A stretch of DNA of 64,000 bases from Eublepharis macularius (GCF_028583425.1 NC_072791.1:16635868-16699867), one strand, 5' to 3'; positions 53,122-64,000 are shown, numbered from the stretch's first letter. Notes: a model not told the origin generated them from the letters alone. Numbers and translations are program-made.

Positions 53122-53338
53122 GTTCATTTACATGAAGGGCAGAAAGGAGGGCAGAAGGAAGTAGGTGGGAAAGAGAGAAGGAAACAGGAGAAGGGGAGAC
53201 GCTATAGGGGGGCAGGGAAAGGAAAGAGGACATGGAGAAGGAGGGGGAGATGAGATGCCTCTTGCAGGTCTTTGCGGATCCTCCACTTGTAATTAACCAG
53301 TTATGTCTTTGCTTTGTATATGCACAACTGATGTGGAA

Positions 53339-53466
53339 AGGTTGCCAACTTCCAGGTGGGGCCTGGAGTTCTTTTCTCAGTAGTTCATACTACTGAGATC
53401 AGTTCCCCTGGAGGAAATGGATGCTTCAGAGCATCCCTGTGACATTCCCTCCTCCCCAAACTTCCG
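53339..53466. mobile_element. hAT-like MITE fragment (GGTTGCCAACTTCCAGGTG)
   Basis: The left part of the 45127-type MITE (CCAGGTGGGGCCTGGAG, GATCAGTTCCCCTGGAG). The right end is missing. Confidence 0.6.
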
Positions 53467-53504
53467 CAGTGTGTGTGAATGAGATGTTGGAATATGGGTA
53501 GATG

Positions 53505-54150
53505 GGAAGCTAAATATGAGCAGTCAGTGTGCTGCAGCAGCAAAAAGGGCGAATGCAATCTTGGGGAATATCAACAAAGGCATAACATCTAAATCACAAG
53601 ATGTCATTGTCCAGCTATATACTGCGTTGGGCAGGCCCCACTTAGAGTATTGTGAGTCGTTCTGAAGGCTTCATTTCAAAAAGGATGTGGATAAATTGGA
53701 ACAGGTACAGAGGAGAGCAACCAGGATGATCTGGGGCCTGGAGACAAAGCCCTATAAGGAATGACTGGGGGACCAGTTCTCCGTTTGGAGAAGAAGATAT
53801 TGAGAGGAGACGTGATTGCTGTCTTTAAGTATTTAAAAGGGTGTCACTTAGGGAGGGGGAGAGAGCTGTTCCTGTTGGCAACAGAGGATAGGACTTGAAA
53901 CAATGGGTTTAAATTACAGGAGGGAATGCAGCAGCTAGACATTAGGAAAAACTTCTTTACGTTAAGAATAATTCAGCAGTGGAATCGGCTACTTCGGGAA
54001 GTGGCGAGTTCCCTTTCAACGGCAGTCTTCAAGGAGCGGTTGGATGAATACTTGTCGGGGATGCTTTAAGCTGTTCCTGCATCAGGCAGGGGGTTGGACT
54101 AGATGGTCTGTAAGGCCCCTTCCAGCTCTACAGTTCTATGACTCTATGAA
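53505..54150 (+). mobile_element. CR1 LINE 3' end
   Basis: GCTGCAGCAGCAAAAAGGGC, then ACAGAGGAGAGCAACCAGGA, ISAVESATSGSGEF-like C-terminal coding (QQWNRLLREVASSLSTAVFK), the 3' UTR GGTTGGACTAGATGGTCTG and the terminal TTCTATGACTCTATGA. Typical CR1 end with no poly(A). 5'-truncated. Confidence 0.88.
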
Positions 54151-54796
54151 CTTCCCAAGCCAGAGTTAGCAACCATTGGTGGGGGAGGAGGACACAATAT
54201 TGTGTACTGCTCTAGAGCCCATAACTCCTAACTGGGGGTATCCAGTTTCTACTAATCAACTCAAGTGCTCAGGTGTGAGCTAGGACCAAACTCAAACCTG
54301 AAATGACACAAGCGTTTTGTTGTTTGATTGCACCATTTAAAGTTTTGCCCTGGACTCCTGGTTCAAATCTCCACTGAGCATCAAATCAGATGCCACACGG
54401 AAGATGAGTGAACCATCTTCTGGTGGCTGGTTAATGAAAAACAACCATAGGAGGTGGCTAGTGTTGCCAACCAGTGGGAGAGGGAGGAGGAGGGGAAGAG
54501 GGGGTAAAATCAGAGAGTTTCAGGGGAATCCTACAACATTACACCAATATGGTGAAATCACTTCTGGTGATTCACTGACATCATGCCATCAGCTCGGCTC
54601 AGAGTTTCACATCAATTTCTCTCTATTTCACTGCCAAGTGGCAGCAAACAGAACAGGTGCAGACCTGGTGTAGCAGGAGAACTGGTGTCCCTTAAAGCGG
54701 CCAATTTACACCAAGGAACACAGGGGGAGAAAAGCCTAACCGTTACCTCTCTCGTATGCATCTTTTTTTACCCCAAACTGCTTTTCCTAATTTGCT
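54151..54796. other. Mostly unassigned; MITE debris
   Basis: GTGTTGCCAACCAGTGGGAG to TCACTTCTGGTGATTCACTG (54459-54575) looks like debris of the TAGGGTTGCCAAC group. The remainder is unassigned. Confidence 0.35.
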
Positions 54797-54810
54797 ACTT
54801 TTTTTCTCCC

Positions 54811-55372
54811 AGAAGCAGGGCAAAACTCAGGGAGACAACCCGGTTAGTAGGAGCAAACAGAAACAAAGCCGGGAATATAACAATATGTATCTCTATTCTA
54901 TTAAAGTGCATTTAAGTGCAAATAGCAAAAGTGTTATAAACAGTGTACATAAAGCAATAAATATATCAATCACAATCCGTCAATGTCCATATATACATTC
55001 CACAATGGGAGATCCCAGGAAGGGGAGGTGGAGTTCCAGTTGGAAACAAATTTCCAGGAGAGTTCATAAATAATTAAAAGTCATAATCCATGCATGATGA
55101 AACCATTAATGCCGACGGTCCAATGTGTGCACTGATGTTTCCAATCCCGTTTCGTGGCAAAAAGGCACTTCTTCATGGGCATATATCTTAAGTAGTAACT
55201 CCCGGTCCAACACACTCCCGGATCCAATACACAATCAAAAATTGTTGTCCGTCGTAATTTTTGATTGTGTATTGGATCCGGGAGTGTGTTGGACCGGGAG
55301 TTACTACTTAAGATATATATGCCCATGACGAAGTGCCTTTTTGCCACGAAACGGGATTGGAAACATCAGTGC
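54811..55372. mobile_element. Palindromic Penelope-like element, perfect 14-bp target duplication
   Basis: The duplication ACTTTTTTTCTCCC lies at 54797-54810 and 55373-55386. The right half (55138-55372) is a head-to-head palindrome with a 12-15 bp centre (GTTGTCCGTCGT). Both arms contain the hammerhead-like AUGANGAAGUGCC...CACGAAACGGG layout (minus arm near 55150-55180, plus arm near 55325-55355), differing from the core by A for the first C of CUGANGA. 54811-55137 continues one arm. This is a different subfamily from 25118-25332. Confidence 0.65.
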
Positions 55373-55473
55373 ACTTTTTTTCTCCCTGCAAGGAAAAAGA
55401 TACTATAGACCTCATGAATGGGAACATACTTTGGGAGTGATTTTAAGTGATCAAATAGCAGGTAAGGAAAGAG

Positions 55474-55709
55474 CAGGGCTTTTTTCCAGCTGGAACGCGG
55501 TGGAACGGAGTTCCGGAACCTCTTGAAATGGTCACATGGCTGGTGGCCCCGCCCCCTGGTCTCCAGACAGAGGGGAGTTTAGATTGCCCTCCGCGCCATG
55601 CGGCGCGGAGGGCAATCTCAACTCCCCTCTGTCTGGAGATCAGGGGGCAGGGCCACCAGTCATGTGACCATTTTCCCTCTCCGAGGGTTTTCTGGCAAGA
55701 GGGACCCTG
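55474..55709. mobile_element. Palindromic hAT MITE (CAGGGCTTTTTTCCAG)
   Basis: Start CAGGGCTTTTTTCCAGC; centre TCCGCGCCATGCGGCGCGGA, the best-preserved centre of this family. The right end is diverged and its limit approximate (55690-55709). Confidence 0.75.
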
Positions 55710-56007
55710 GCCTAATTGGCGTCTGAGGAATGTCACAGGGTTGAAATGGAATAATCTCGTCTACATTTACAAAAGTGAAAAATGAAATGTTATTGATGCT
55801 GTGCTGTAGTATTTTTGACTAGTAATGAAACATGGTTGATCTGTTGGACTCAAATTGAAGTCTTTCTTCAACCAAAGAGCCATGGGCTTGTTGAATTTAC
55901 TGTTACAGAATGGCGCCAAAACCTCTAATTTAAATGAGTTGCAATAAGGATTCCCATACTCACCGGCATTAGAAAAATTCAGGTAGAACAGGACTATTAA
56001 TGCTATT

Positions 56008-56186
56008 GGCCATGATAACTCAATGGAGCTTCCACATGAGGCCTCAGCCCTCCAAGAAATAGTGCTGGGAGGGGGGTGTCAACAAAAAGGGTACAGTGTT
56101 AACCTCGATGTCTTGCTTGTGGGCCTTCCAGGGGCATCTGGTTGGCCCCTGTGTGAAAAAGGATACTGGATTAGATCCATTATGCT
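56008..56186 (+). mobile_element. CR1/L3-like LINE 3' fragment
   Basis: GGCCATGATAACTCAATGGA, TTGCTTGTGGGCCTTCCAGG, GGATACTGGATTAGATCC: 3' UTR of the same LINE family as 47453-48010. Cut by the MITE at 56187. Confidence 0.65.
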
Positions 56187-56404
56187 TAGGGTTGCCAGCA
56201 TCCAGCTGGTGGCTGGAGATCTCCCAGAATTGTACCTGGTCTCCAGGCCACGGAGATCAGTTCCCCTGGAGAAAATGGCTGCTTTAGAGGGTGTACTCTG
56301 TGGCATTACACCTTGCTGAGTTCCCTCTTTCCCCCAAATCCTACTCTCCCCAGGATCTACCCCCAAATCTCCAGGAATTTCCCAACCTGGAGCTGGCAAC
56401 CCTG
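56187..56404. mobile_element. hAT-like MITE (TAGGGTTGCCAGC), 218 bp
   Basis: Ends TAGGGTTGCCAGCATCCAG and CCTGGAGCTGGCAACCCTG; interior CTGGAGAAAATGGCTGCTTT. Target duplication not clear. Confidence 0.8.
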
Positions 56405-56581
56405 AAGTTCTGTTTGTAATGGCTGCTCTCGGCATACGAAGTGTTAGTCCTTTTTTACCTCACAAAGTGATGCAGTCTCTCTGCTTATTTTGTAGATCAG
56501 ATGTGAATAGGCCAGTTTTTTAAAAAATGGAAAACATTGCCTTCTGCCTGCTTTGCATTTGCAAGCACTGACAGAACTTCA

Positions 56582-56699
<118 letters not shown>

Positions 56700-57557
56700 A
56701 TTTTTTTGTTTTATAGGGTTCTCTTAGTTTGCATAATCTTGTGAAATAAATAGAAACCAACAGACACAGTGAGGGGAAGAAAGAAACTAGCGAAAACCCT
56801 TCTAAAGTTCCTCTGGTTAATCTGACAACAACATAACATATCGCTTATCCCAATATGCAGGGGTATCTCCTTGGGACTGATTCATCTCCCTGTTTCTCAA
56901 CAGCACTGTCACTAAAACAATGGTGGCTGTAATTGAAGTGATGGATGGGCATTAACAGTTTCATTTCTTCATTAGGCCCCATGCGGAAGGAATTAATCCC
57001 TCTCCAGAAGGATCACAGGGACCAGAAGGGCTCCCTCTCCCACTGTCTCTGAATGTACAAAAGACTTCTCCACACAGAGGCAATGGCAGTGTGAGAACCT
57101 TTGTCTTCGCTGAAAAAGCTGCAGTACAGGCCTTCTGTCAGCGCTGAGGGGGAAGAATGACAAGGAAGCTTTCATGCCCTGACCAACTGCCGAAGTGCCT
57201 CACAATACTGTAATATTTGTACTTGGCGTTCCCGTCAGCCCACCCTCCACTGAAGCAAGAGCTGCTTCAGGGGTAACTGGCAGAACAAACCTGCTGCAAC
57301 TTGTTGCTGCCTGAGAGAACCGGCAAGAAGATAACGGCTCACTCCAAAGCAATAAAAAATAAGGCTTTTAACATCATCTGGCTCCACAGAGGTAAAAGAT
57401 TACCATAATAATTGCCGTAATAATAATGATATCAAGACCTGCCCTAATGCTCTCAGTGTGCTATTACCAGCAGATGAGAGACAGCATAATTCCTGTTTCC
57501 CCATCCAACCTGTGTCCTCCAGGCCAGAGTTCTGTCAGGAAACTGGAGACTTAAATT
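56700..57557. other. Unassigned stretch without repeat signature
   Basis: About 0.85 kb with no recognised element. The part around 57350-57480 is AT-rich with several TAAT motifs. Confidence 0.4.
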
Positions 57558-58465
57558 TACTGTCCAGTGTCTGATGTTCAGCCCCCGGACTTGCTGGGAG
57601 AAGGGGACAAGAGACAGCCGGGAGGCAGCTGCCCAGCTGCCTCATCAGGCTCCTGGGGCCAGAACCCACCAGCACTCAAGGGAGGAAATGAAGCACCCAA
57701 TCCTCAGAGGTTTAGAAGGGGCAGGTGGAAGCCAGCTAACCCCATCCTACAGTGGGAAGCCCAGTCAGGGAGAGGGAGGACTATCAAGAGGGAAATAGAC
57801 CTGAGGGAGAAGGTACAGGAATCAGGGACAGCCAGCCAACTTGCCAGCCAGCAACCTTACCGGCAGGGGAGGAAAAACAGCAGCAAAGACTGCTCAGGAC
57901 CATGACCCAGCTTCCAGGCAAGCTAGAGGGGATTAGCCAGGACCAGGAAAAGCTGGGAACAAAGCCATCCCAGGTGTGGCAACCTGAGGCACTCAGCAGG
58001 GAAAGCTTGGCAGCCAGCCAGGAAAGCACAGCTGTGGCTGATCAGGGCAGCCAGCAGAGAAAACCCAGGTGTGACTGCCTGAGACATCGAAGGCCATGAC
58101 TAGAGTGCAGAGGGGTGTGTAGCTGGCAGGTGGAGCTGGGAATAGGGGAAAGGATATAAGGAGAATCCACCCACAGGACATGGTGGGTTGTATAGGAGTG
58201 TGGTGTGTTAGGAGCAGGATGTGGGAGAAGGAGGATGGTGTGTTGTGTAGGAGGGGAGAGGGAGAGGGAGAGGGAGAGGGAGAGGGAGAGGGAGAGGGAG
58301 AGGGAGAGAGGGGGGGCTGAAGAAAGGAAGGAGCAACGAGCAGGAAGCAGGAGGAGGCAGCCGGGAGTTGACCAGGTTGAGCAGGCCTGCGAGGGGGTTG
58401 AGAAGGAGCGAGGGTGAGATATACCCCCCTCTTGCCATGGAGCAAGGCCCACAGTGGAACCTGAC
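57558..58465 (+). mobile_element. Unclassified LTR-like insertion, 908 bp (fossil)
   Basis: Flanked by the perfect 9-bp repeat ACTTAAATT (57549-57557 and 58466-58474). It has a GGATATAAGG promoter-like box near 58152, purine-rich sequence and a GGGAGA microsatellite (58253-58312). There are no clear inverted termini. Composition is like an LTR or untranslated region of a retroelement; family unknown. Confidence 0.35.
58253..58312 (+). repeat. (GGGAGA)n hexanucleotide repeat
   Basis: Nine or ten perfect units. Produces Glu-Arg and Pro-Leu-Pro-Ser frames that are not genes. Confidence 0.95.
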
Positions 58466-58507
58466 ACTTAAATTAATTTGCTGTATGAGCTGGGGATAAA
58501 TAGTGAT

Positions 58508-58721
58508 AGAGCTGCCAACCTCCAGGTGAGGCCTGGAGTTTTCCTGGAATTACAACTAATCTCCAGACTTCAGAGATCATTTCCCTGGAGAAAGGGGCAG
58601 TTTTGGAGGCTGAACTCAATGGCATCACACCCTTGCCAAGGTTAGTCCCGTCTCTACTCCATCCTCCCAAGCTCTTTCCTCAAATCTCCAGGAATTTTCC
58701 AAGCTGGAGATGGCAACCATA
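58508..58721. mobile_element. hAT-like MITE (TAGAGCTGCCAACCTCCAGG)
   Basis: Start TAGAGCTGCCAACCTCCAGG, end GCTGGAGATGGCAACCATA, interior TTCCCTGGAGAAAGGGGCAG. Target duplication not evident. Confidence 0.78.
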
Positions 58722-59439
58722 GCACAGGGAGGGCTGGATGGGGAGCAGAAAGTGTGTTGACCAAAGTGTTGTAGTGTGCATGTGTCTGCATGCATGAACC
58801 AAGGGGAGCAAGGGGGAAGTCTCCATTGAGTGCAAATATTATTGTATTACTTCATACATGTATGTTTACTGTAGTATTGGGAGTGATCAGGTCCACAGTT
58901 CGGTGGACTTAAAGCCATCTCCATCTGAAACCAGATTAGCTTCTGCAATCAAAATTCATTTTTGGATTAGTAACATCTGGAGAGTTCTCTAGCAAATGCC
59001 ATCGTTTTGCATTCGAGTATGGGAATCCCAAGCTGTATAGCAGAAAATAGAAAGCCCCAAATGGAAGATTCAGGAAACTCATTCTGGAGAATTGAGCATG
59101 TTTAAAGAGAAAGATTTAATTAAGACCTTTTCTTTCTGTGGGCAAAATGCAGAGAACTGTTTTTGATGCCAGATGGCAAACTGGAGTTTCAAAAGATGTT
59201 TGTAATGCGGCATTGAGTCTGTGTGTGAAGTATTAAATATTGAGCTTTTTGCTCATACTGATTTCATCCAGTAATGACTCAGCTCAGAACAACATGTTTA
59301 TTGAAGGCCAGAACAGACAGACAGAGACAACAGTCGCTCAATGTGAGCCAAATATATACACATAAATCTCCACACCCTTACAGACAAGAACCAATAGTAG
59401 CATGTACCCTAGAATACCATTCTTTGCATTAACTGTATA
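58722..59439. other. Unassigned stretch
   Basis: No recognised gene or repeat. Confidence 0.4.
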
Positions 59440-59444
59440 CAGTG

Positions 59445-59622
59445 GCTGAATCCACATTACCTCTGCATGTCCCGGTGTTGCATTAAATGTTCACTAAACA
59501 CCTGAAAGTATAGCGTCTTTCTAGCGAGATTCAGAAATCGCGCTTGAAAGACACTATACTTCCGGGTGTTTAGCGAACATTTAGTGCAACACCGGGATGC
59601 ACGGAGGTAATGTGGATTCAGC
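59445..59622. mobile_element. Palindromic MITE with 5-bp duplication (GCTGAATCCACATT)
   Basis: Ends GCTGAATCCACATTACCTC and GAGGTAATGTGGATTCAGC; arms pair through ACACCGGGATG and TAAACACC. Flanks CAGTG (59440-59444) and CAATG (59623-59627) match 4 of 5. Confidence 0.8.
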
Positions 59623-59627
59623 CAATG

Positions 59628-60159
59628 TGACAGATTGGCAGGCCCGTGATTGGTCTTTATTCAAAAGGACCGATTGGCTGCTGCCTACGGATGGCAAGCA
59701 ATGAATGTGCAGGCAGGAACCTTAACACAGACCGAAACTCTACACAATGCAAACACTCAATGAACCACAGACATTAGTGGCCTTGCGAAGCCCTAACTCA
59801 ACCCAATACATAACATGGAGAAATATGCAATTCAAGGGGAGCCCCCCCCCCCCGATAACTGTCCACTGGATGTACTGAAGCTATTGAATATACCTAAAGT
59901 AGCTCTCCCAGTTAGGCTTCCCACTTGCCCACCAGTGGAGGGCAATCTCCAGGGAGGTAGCCCTGTTGAGGAAGCAACCCCCCCCCCCCCGAGATCGCCT
60001 GCCACTGGCACGCAACCCAGGAAGGTATACTGGACGTGCTCCCAGTGGGGCATGGCAACATTTTCTTTTTATTGCCGGAAAGTTAAAAGATAGGGCAAAA
60101 GAAAAAAAAAGTAAAACATAACAACTACAAAGAGTCAGGAATGGCCTACAAATCAACCT
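59628..60159. other. Unassigned stretch
   Basis: Contains two runs of C (near 59843 and 59980) and no recognised family. Confidence 0.35.
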
Positions 60160-60620
60160 ACAAAACAGTAAAAAAAAGTTTAATAATTTAATAATTCCAC
60201 CAGTTTTTCACCTACAACACATCCTCCTTTACTATCAATCAGCTTGTGGTCTCATCTTCTTGATATCTCAGGACCTTATTCTTAAAAATCAAAACCACAA
60301 ATCATTAATTTGTTTTTCTTCGTCTCTCTCAGTTAGTCCATAAAGGGTTTCCAATTTGCCCTTAATATAGAGAGTGTTTTAGCTCTAATTAATGCTGTAT
60401 GTTTGGCCATCTCAGCTAAGTCCATCACCTTTCCAGTCCAGTCTTCCAATGAAAGTCGCTCCTTGCACTTCCATTTTTGAGCATGTAAGAGCTGTGCCGC
60501 TGTTACCACGTATAAAATTAAAATACCATACTTTTTTTCCAATTTGTTGTCCATAAGGGCATAACAACATTTACCGAAGTGACCTTGTTGCACTGGCCGC
60601 AGCCTGCTTCCACGTTTCAC
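60160..60620 (-). mobile_element. L1 LINE ORF2 C-terminal fragment, minus strand
   Basis: The minus frame encodes KKYGILILYVVTAAQLLHAQ, KWKCKERLSLEDWTGKVMDL and AEMAKHTALIRAKTLSIL. It aligns with LILNIITTARILYAKLWK and NLIERILETAEMDKLLSLL in the L1 copy at 11025-11492. A different L1 subfamily, upstream part missing. Confidence 0.78.
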
Positions 60621-60738
60621 TGGGAGATCTCAACAGATGAGTTACAGTCCTCCTTCCCACTAGTATGGTATAGGGATCTGGGAACCCTAATCCCAATAGG
60701 GCCTCAAAGAGTATCTCTAGAGAGAGTGATGTATCTCT

Positions 60739-60944
60739 CAGAGCCAAGCTACAAGTGATGCCTGACACAGGTTGGGCACTTGTCAGCTTCCTGCAAGTTT
60801 TGATGGGAAATGTAGGCATCCTGGTCTTGCAGCTGTAATGGAGAGTCAAGCTGTAAAACCAGGATGCCCACATTTCCCATCAAAACTTGAGGGAAGCTGA
60901 CAAGTGTCCAACCTGTGTAAGGCATCACTTGTAGCTTGGCTCTA
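60739..60944. mobile_element. Palindromic hAT-like MITE (CAGAGCCAAGCTACAAGTGA)
   Basis: Ends CAGAGCCAAGCTACAAGTGA and TCACTTGTAGCTTGGCTCTA, arms meeting near 60840. Very close to the copy at 63001-63199. Confidence 0.82.
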
Positions 60945-61453
60945 AGCTTTCCAGCTGCCCCGGTCTGGCAGAGAATTCCCTGGCCCCGGCCCCAATCCTC
61001 TGCTCTTGAGAAATTTAGGAATAGGAGAAAAAATGGTATCCATAGAGATGTTTTAGTAATTCCCCCCAAGTCTCTATGTTTTTTTTCTACCATAGAGATC
61101 AGGGGAAAGTCTAAAGCATCACCTGGAAGTGACATCACATTTTCCCCAAACACCATCCTCCTCAGGCACTGCTCCTCCCCCCAAGTCTTCCAGCATTTGC
61201 CTGCAGCATTAAAAAACCTAGAAAAATCTGTTTACACAGGATTTCTGTTCCAAGTGCTTGAGAGAAGCCAGCAGGGATTTTAAAAACACGCACACACCTA
61301 GCTTCAAACTATTTTAAAAACAGCACGGCAGTTACTCAATAATAATATCCTACCTGTTAAGTCTTAATGCATTTCCACCATTGATTAATGACAATTTTGC
61401 AGCAGTTTGCAACAGGATGTCAGTAACACTGCTTTCTTCTGCCAGTTTGCTAT
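60945..61453. other. hAT-like debris then unassigned
   Basis: 60945-61205 resembles 49340-49590 (ACCTGGAAGTGACATCAC, GTCTTCCAGCATTTG). The rest is unassigned. Confidence 0.35.
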
Positions 61454-61870
61454 TGTCAGGTCCAGTGTGTGTTTAAACTGTACTGACTCCATTTTCTAAC
61501 GCTTCTAGTGTCTAAGTGCTTTCCCCGCAGGTGCACCAGTTCCCAGGCAGCATTCCCACCGGAGGAGACTGTTTTGTCTAACACCGTTCCACCAAGCATT
61601 GGCCTTGAAGGAGAGCAGCTTCCCAAGACTGAAAGATGTTGTTTTGAGAACTGTGGGGGGAGGCTGATGCAGATGGGAACTGTTACTCTGTACCTCATGC
61701 TTTGCCCTTCATTGGTAACAATGACTGTGTACCATCCTGAGTCTTCTATTCAGGACAGTGGACTATAATGGACCTTTTCTGCAGTAAAGTTTCCTTATTC
61801 AATCAATGGACTCTTGTTTGCTTTTGAAAGGGAACCTGTAGGAAGAGCCTTATCTAGCCACAAGCTGACA
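61454..61870. mobile_element. Solo LTR of an LTR retroelement (fossil), 417 bp
   Basis: Begins TGTCAGG and ends GCTGACA, with the perfect 5-bp duplication GCTAT (61449-61453, 61871-61875). No internal region. Termini resemble those of the LTR at 28245-28692, but the interiors differ. Family unknown. Confidence 0.75.
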
Positions 61871-61875
61871 GCTAT

Positions 61876-62276
61876 GATCTTATGAATGGCTAGATGGGAA
61901 CTAGCACTTCCCTCCAGCAAAGCTAGAAATAGAGAAGGATTTGTTACTTTGCCGTACATCTTAAGTTGGGCCTTCAGTCTTATAGATGGTTACTATAGAT
62001 GATTACTTTAGTTACTATAGAAGTTCCTGTCGTTTGCACAACTTAACACTAACCTGTCCAAAGGTTTGTTCAAAAAAGAACCTTTTGACCTGTTTTCTAT
62101 AGCTCACTACAATGGAACCTACTGAGTCTCTTTAAGAGAGGAGTTCCATTATGAAGGGGCCATGACTGATGAGGCCCTGTCTCCTCCAAGAAGTTATTTC
62201 TGTAACACAGAGAACAAAGGGTAGACTCTTTCCATTAGATTATAATTGGTGAGGTGATTCAGGTGGAATAAAATCA
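61876..62276. other. Unassigned stretch
   Basis: No recognised gene or repeat. Confidence 0.35.
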
Positions 62277-63270
62277 GAAAATCATAGAATCATAGGGTTG
62301 GAAGGGACCTCTAGGGTCATCTAGTCCAACCCCCTGCACAATGCAAGAAATTCACAACTACCTCCCCTTCCCCCCCCACACACACCCAGTGACCCCTGCT
62401 CCATGCCCAGAAGATGACAAAACCTTGTCAGGATCCCCAGCTGAAATGTCCTGGGGAAAATTGCTGCCTGACCCCAAGGTGGTGATTGGTATTACCCTGG
62501 GCGTGTAAGAAAGGGCCACAGGAACTAAGCACTAATGTAACCCATCCTGCCCTCCCTCTCATGATCTGCCTAGGTTCACAGAATCAGCATTGCTGTCAGG
62601 TGGCCATCTAGCCTCTGCTTAAAAACCTTCAAAGGAGAACCCACCACCTCCTGAGGAAGACTGTTCCACTGAGGGACTGCTCTAACTGTCAGGAAGTTCT
62701 TCTCGATGTTTAGCCGAAAACACTTTTGATTTAATTTCAACCCATTGTTTCTGGTTTGACTTTCTGGGGCAATGGAAAACAACTCTGTACCTTCCTCTAT
62801 ATGGCAGCCCTTCAAGTACTTAAAGATGATTATCATATCACCTCTCAGTCATCTCCTCTCCAGGCTAAACATATCAAGCTTTCCTCATAGGACTTGGTCT
62901 CCAGGCATCTCACCATCTTCATCGCCTTCCTCTGGACTCACTCCAGCTTGTTATATCCTTCTTAAGTTGTAGTGCCCCAAACTAAACACAATACTCTAAG
63001 AGCCAAGCTACAAGTGACACCTGACACAGGTTGGACACTAGTCGGCTTCCCTCAAGTTTTGATGGGAAATGTAGGCATCCTGGTCTTGCAGCTGTAATGG
63101 AGAGCCAAGCTGTAAAACCAGGGTGCCTACATTTCCCAACAAAACTTGAGGGAAGCTGACAAGTGTCCAACCTGTGTCAGGCGTCACATGTAGCTTGGCT
63201 CTTTAAGTGAGATCTAACCAGAGCAGAGTAGAGCCATACCATCACTTTGCGTGATATTCCCTAAAGTTGA
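62277..63270 (-). mobile_element. CR1 LINE 3' end, minus strand, interrupted
   Basis: The 3' terminus TCATAGAATCATAGGGTTGG at 62281, then 3' UTR, then coding complement (FRLNIEKNFLTVRAVPQWNS, LPQEVVGSPLKVFKQRLDGH). Continues to ACACAATACTCTAAG (63000) and resumes TGAGATCTAACCAGAGCAGA after 63207. Split by the MITE at 63001-63199. Confidence 0.88.
63001..63199. mobile_element. Palindromic hAT-like MITE inside CR1
   Basis: Ends AGCCAAGCTACAAGTGACAC and its complement. Flanks ACTCTAAG (62993-63000) and TCTTTAAG (63200-63207) agree at 6 of 8. The CR1 reading frame of the insertion site confirms the boundaries. Confidence 0.8.
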
Positions 63271-63348
63271 CTTATTAAGACAAGTTGCACGTCCCCTTTC
63301 CAGACCTACCAGAGGTGGATCACACTATCTGTTAGCACCTTTGAGGCC

Positions 63349-63710
63349 TAGGGCTGCCAGGTCCCCCCGGTGTGTGTTGGGGGGGAACCCCCCACTCCCA
63401 GCCTCTGCCCCTCGCTGCCACCCACCTGGCCGCCGGAGGAAAAAGGCCCAGGGAACAGGCTTGGGAGGCAAAAAACCTCCTGGGCCAGCACACAGAGGGT
63501 GCGCTTGTTACTTTCTTAAGTGATGTCATCATGCAGCCACGCCTCTGTGAAGGGCAAGAGCATGTCTGTCAATAGGCGTGATGACATCACTTCTGGAAAT
63601 GACATCATCATGACTGCAAGGAGCATGCACACTTTGCACAGGAGGAGATTACCTCCAGGTAAGTTCTAAGCCCCCCCCCACCAGGAGGGTATGGGGATCT
63701 GGCAACCTTA
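63349..63710. mobile_element. hAT-like MITE (TAGGGCTGCCAGG), 362 bp
   Basis: Ends TAGGGCTGCCAGGTCCCC and GGGGATCTGGCAACCTTA. Perfect 8-bp target duplication TTGAGGCC (63341-63348, 63711-63718). Confidence 0.87.
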
Positions 63711-63718
63711 TTGAGGCC

Positions 63719-64000
63719 GTCTGCGGGCCTCTGGCTTACAAATCAAAATCAACAAAGTCAGTCCAAGGATCCCTGATCTCAATCAATATTCCAAACACAA
63801 GAGCAGTTGCTTAAGTCTAAGCTGTGTTTTTCTGTTGCTACTTTAAATGTGACATGTAATTATTTAAATCAATGCGTTTGATAGACGGGAGAGCTTCTGC
63901 CTATTTGGCAAATCATTCTCTGACAGGGTGCAAGCCAACATTTTCCAGCTTGTTTATCGGCAGTACTTGCAAGGGCTTCTGCTGAGGGTGGAATGCTGAA
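63719..64000. other. Unassigned window end
   Basis: Nothing recognisable. Confidence 0.4.

Noticed and set aside
57567-58467. Several overlapping frames of 70-150 codons on both strands.
   Set aside because: All lie within the purine-rich LTR-like insertion; the Glu-Arg and Pro-Leu-Ser blocks come from the GGGAGA repeat.

Overview
This window is repeat-rich, gene-poor nuclear DNA from a vertebrate, most likely a squamate reptile (a gecko or another lizard). The evidence is the mix of mobile elements. CR1/L3-like, BovB and L1 LINEs sit beside several tRNA-headed lizard-type SINEs, a 5S rRNA-headed SINE, many short palindromic DNA transposons (mostly hAT-like with 8-bp target duplications) and Penelope-like retroelements. 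I found no exon of a host gene. The only host coding sequence is a processed copy of ribosomal protein S12 near 24.1-24.5 kb.

Layout. 0-3 kb: two tRNA-SINEs, tetranucleotide repeats, a 5S-SINE. 3.1-3.9 kb: a Penelope-like element with a GIY-YIG endonuclease end and hammerhead-like motifs. 4-12 kb: SINEs, a 1-kb hAT derivative, an L1 tail. 12-19.5 kb: mostly unassigned DNA, hAT derivatives and interrupted 5S-SINEs. 19.7-26 kb: a palindromic hAT-like element, BovB, SINEs, the RPS12 copy, a SINE split by a hammerhead palindrome. 27.9-34 kb: more Penelope-derived palindromes, a solo LTR, BovB, and a 14-copy array of an exact 57-bp hammerhead-like unit. 35-43 kb: a 96-bp minisatellite, split SINEs, and an L1 tail inside a palindromic transposon inside a 5S-SINE. 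44-48 kb: a CR1-type reverse-transcriptase region broken by two DNA elements, then a LINE with 5' monomers, endonuclease and 3' end. 49.9 kb: a perfect 210-bp palindrome. 52.4-55.4 kb: two palindromic elements bounded by perfect 16-bp and 14-bp duplications. 56-64 kb: SINE, LINE and hAT debris, a second solo LTR and a CR1 3' end.

Main observations. (1) Short, mostly head-to-head palindromic elements carry the CUGANGA...GAAA core of a hammerhead ribozyme. They are linked by sequence and strand to an adjacent Penelope GIY-YIG relic, and one has expanded into an exact 57-bp tandem array. (2) Four palindromic DNA elements share a terminal pattern, GCYGWWTCCA, and 5-bp target duplications; I cannot place this combination in a superfamily. 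(3) Many insertions have clear target duplications, so the order of events can be read directly. The stretches between elements are mostly unassigned non-coding DNA, probably intergenic or intronic.
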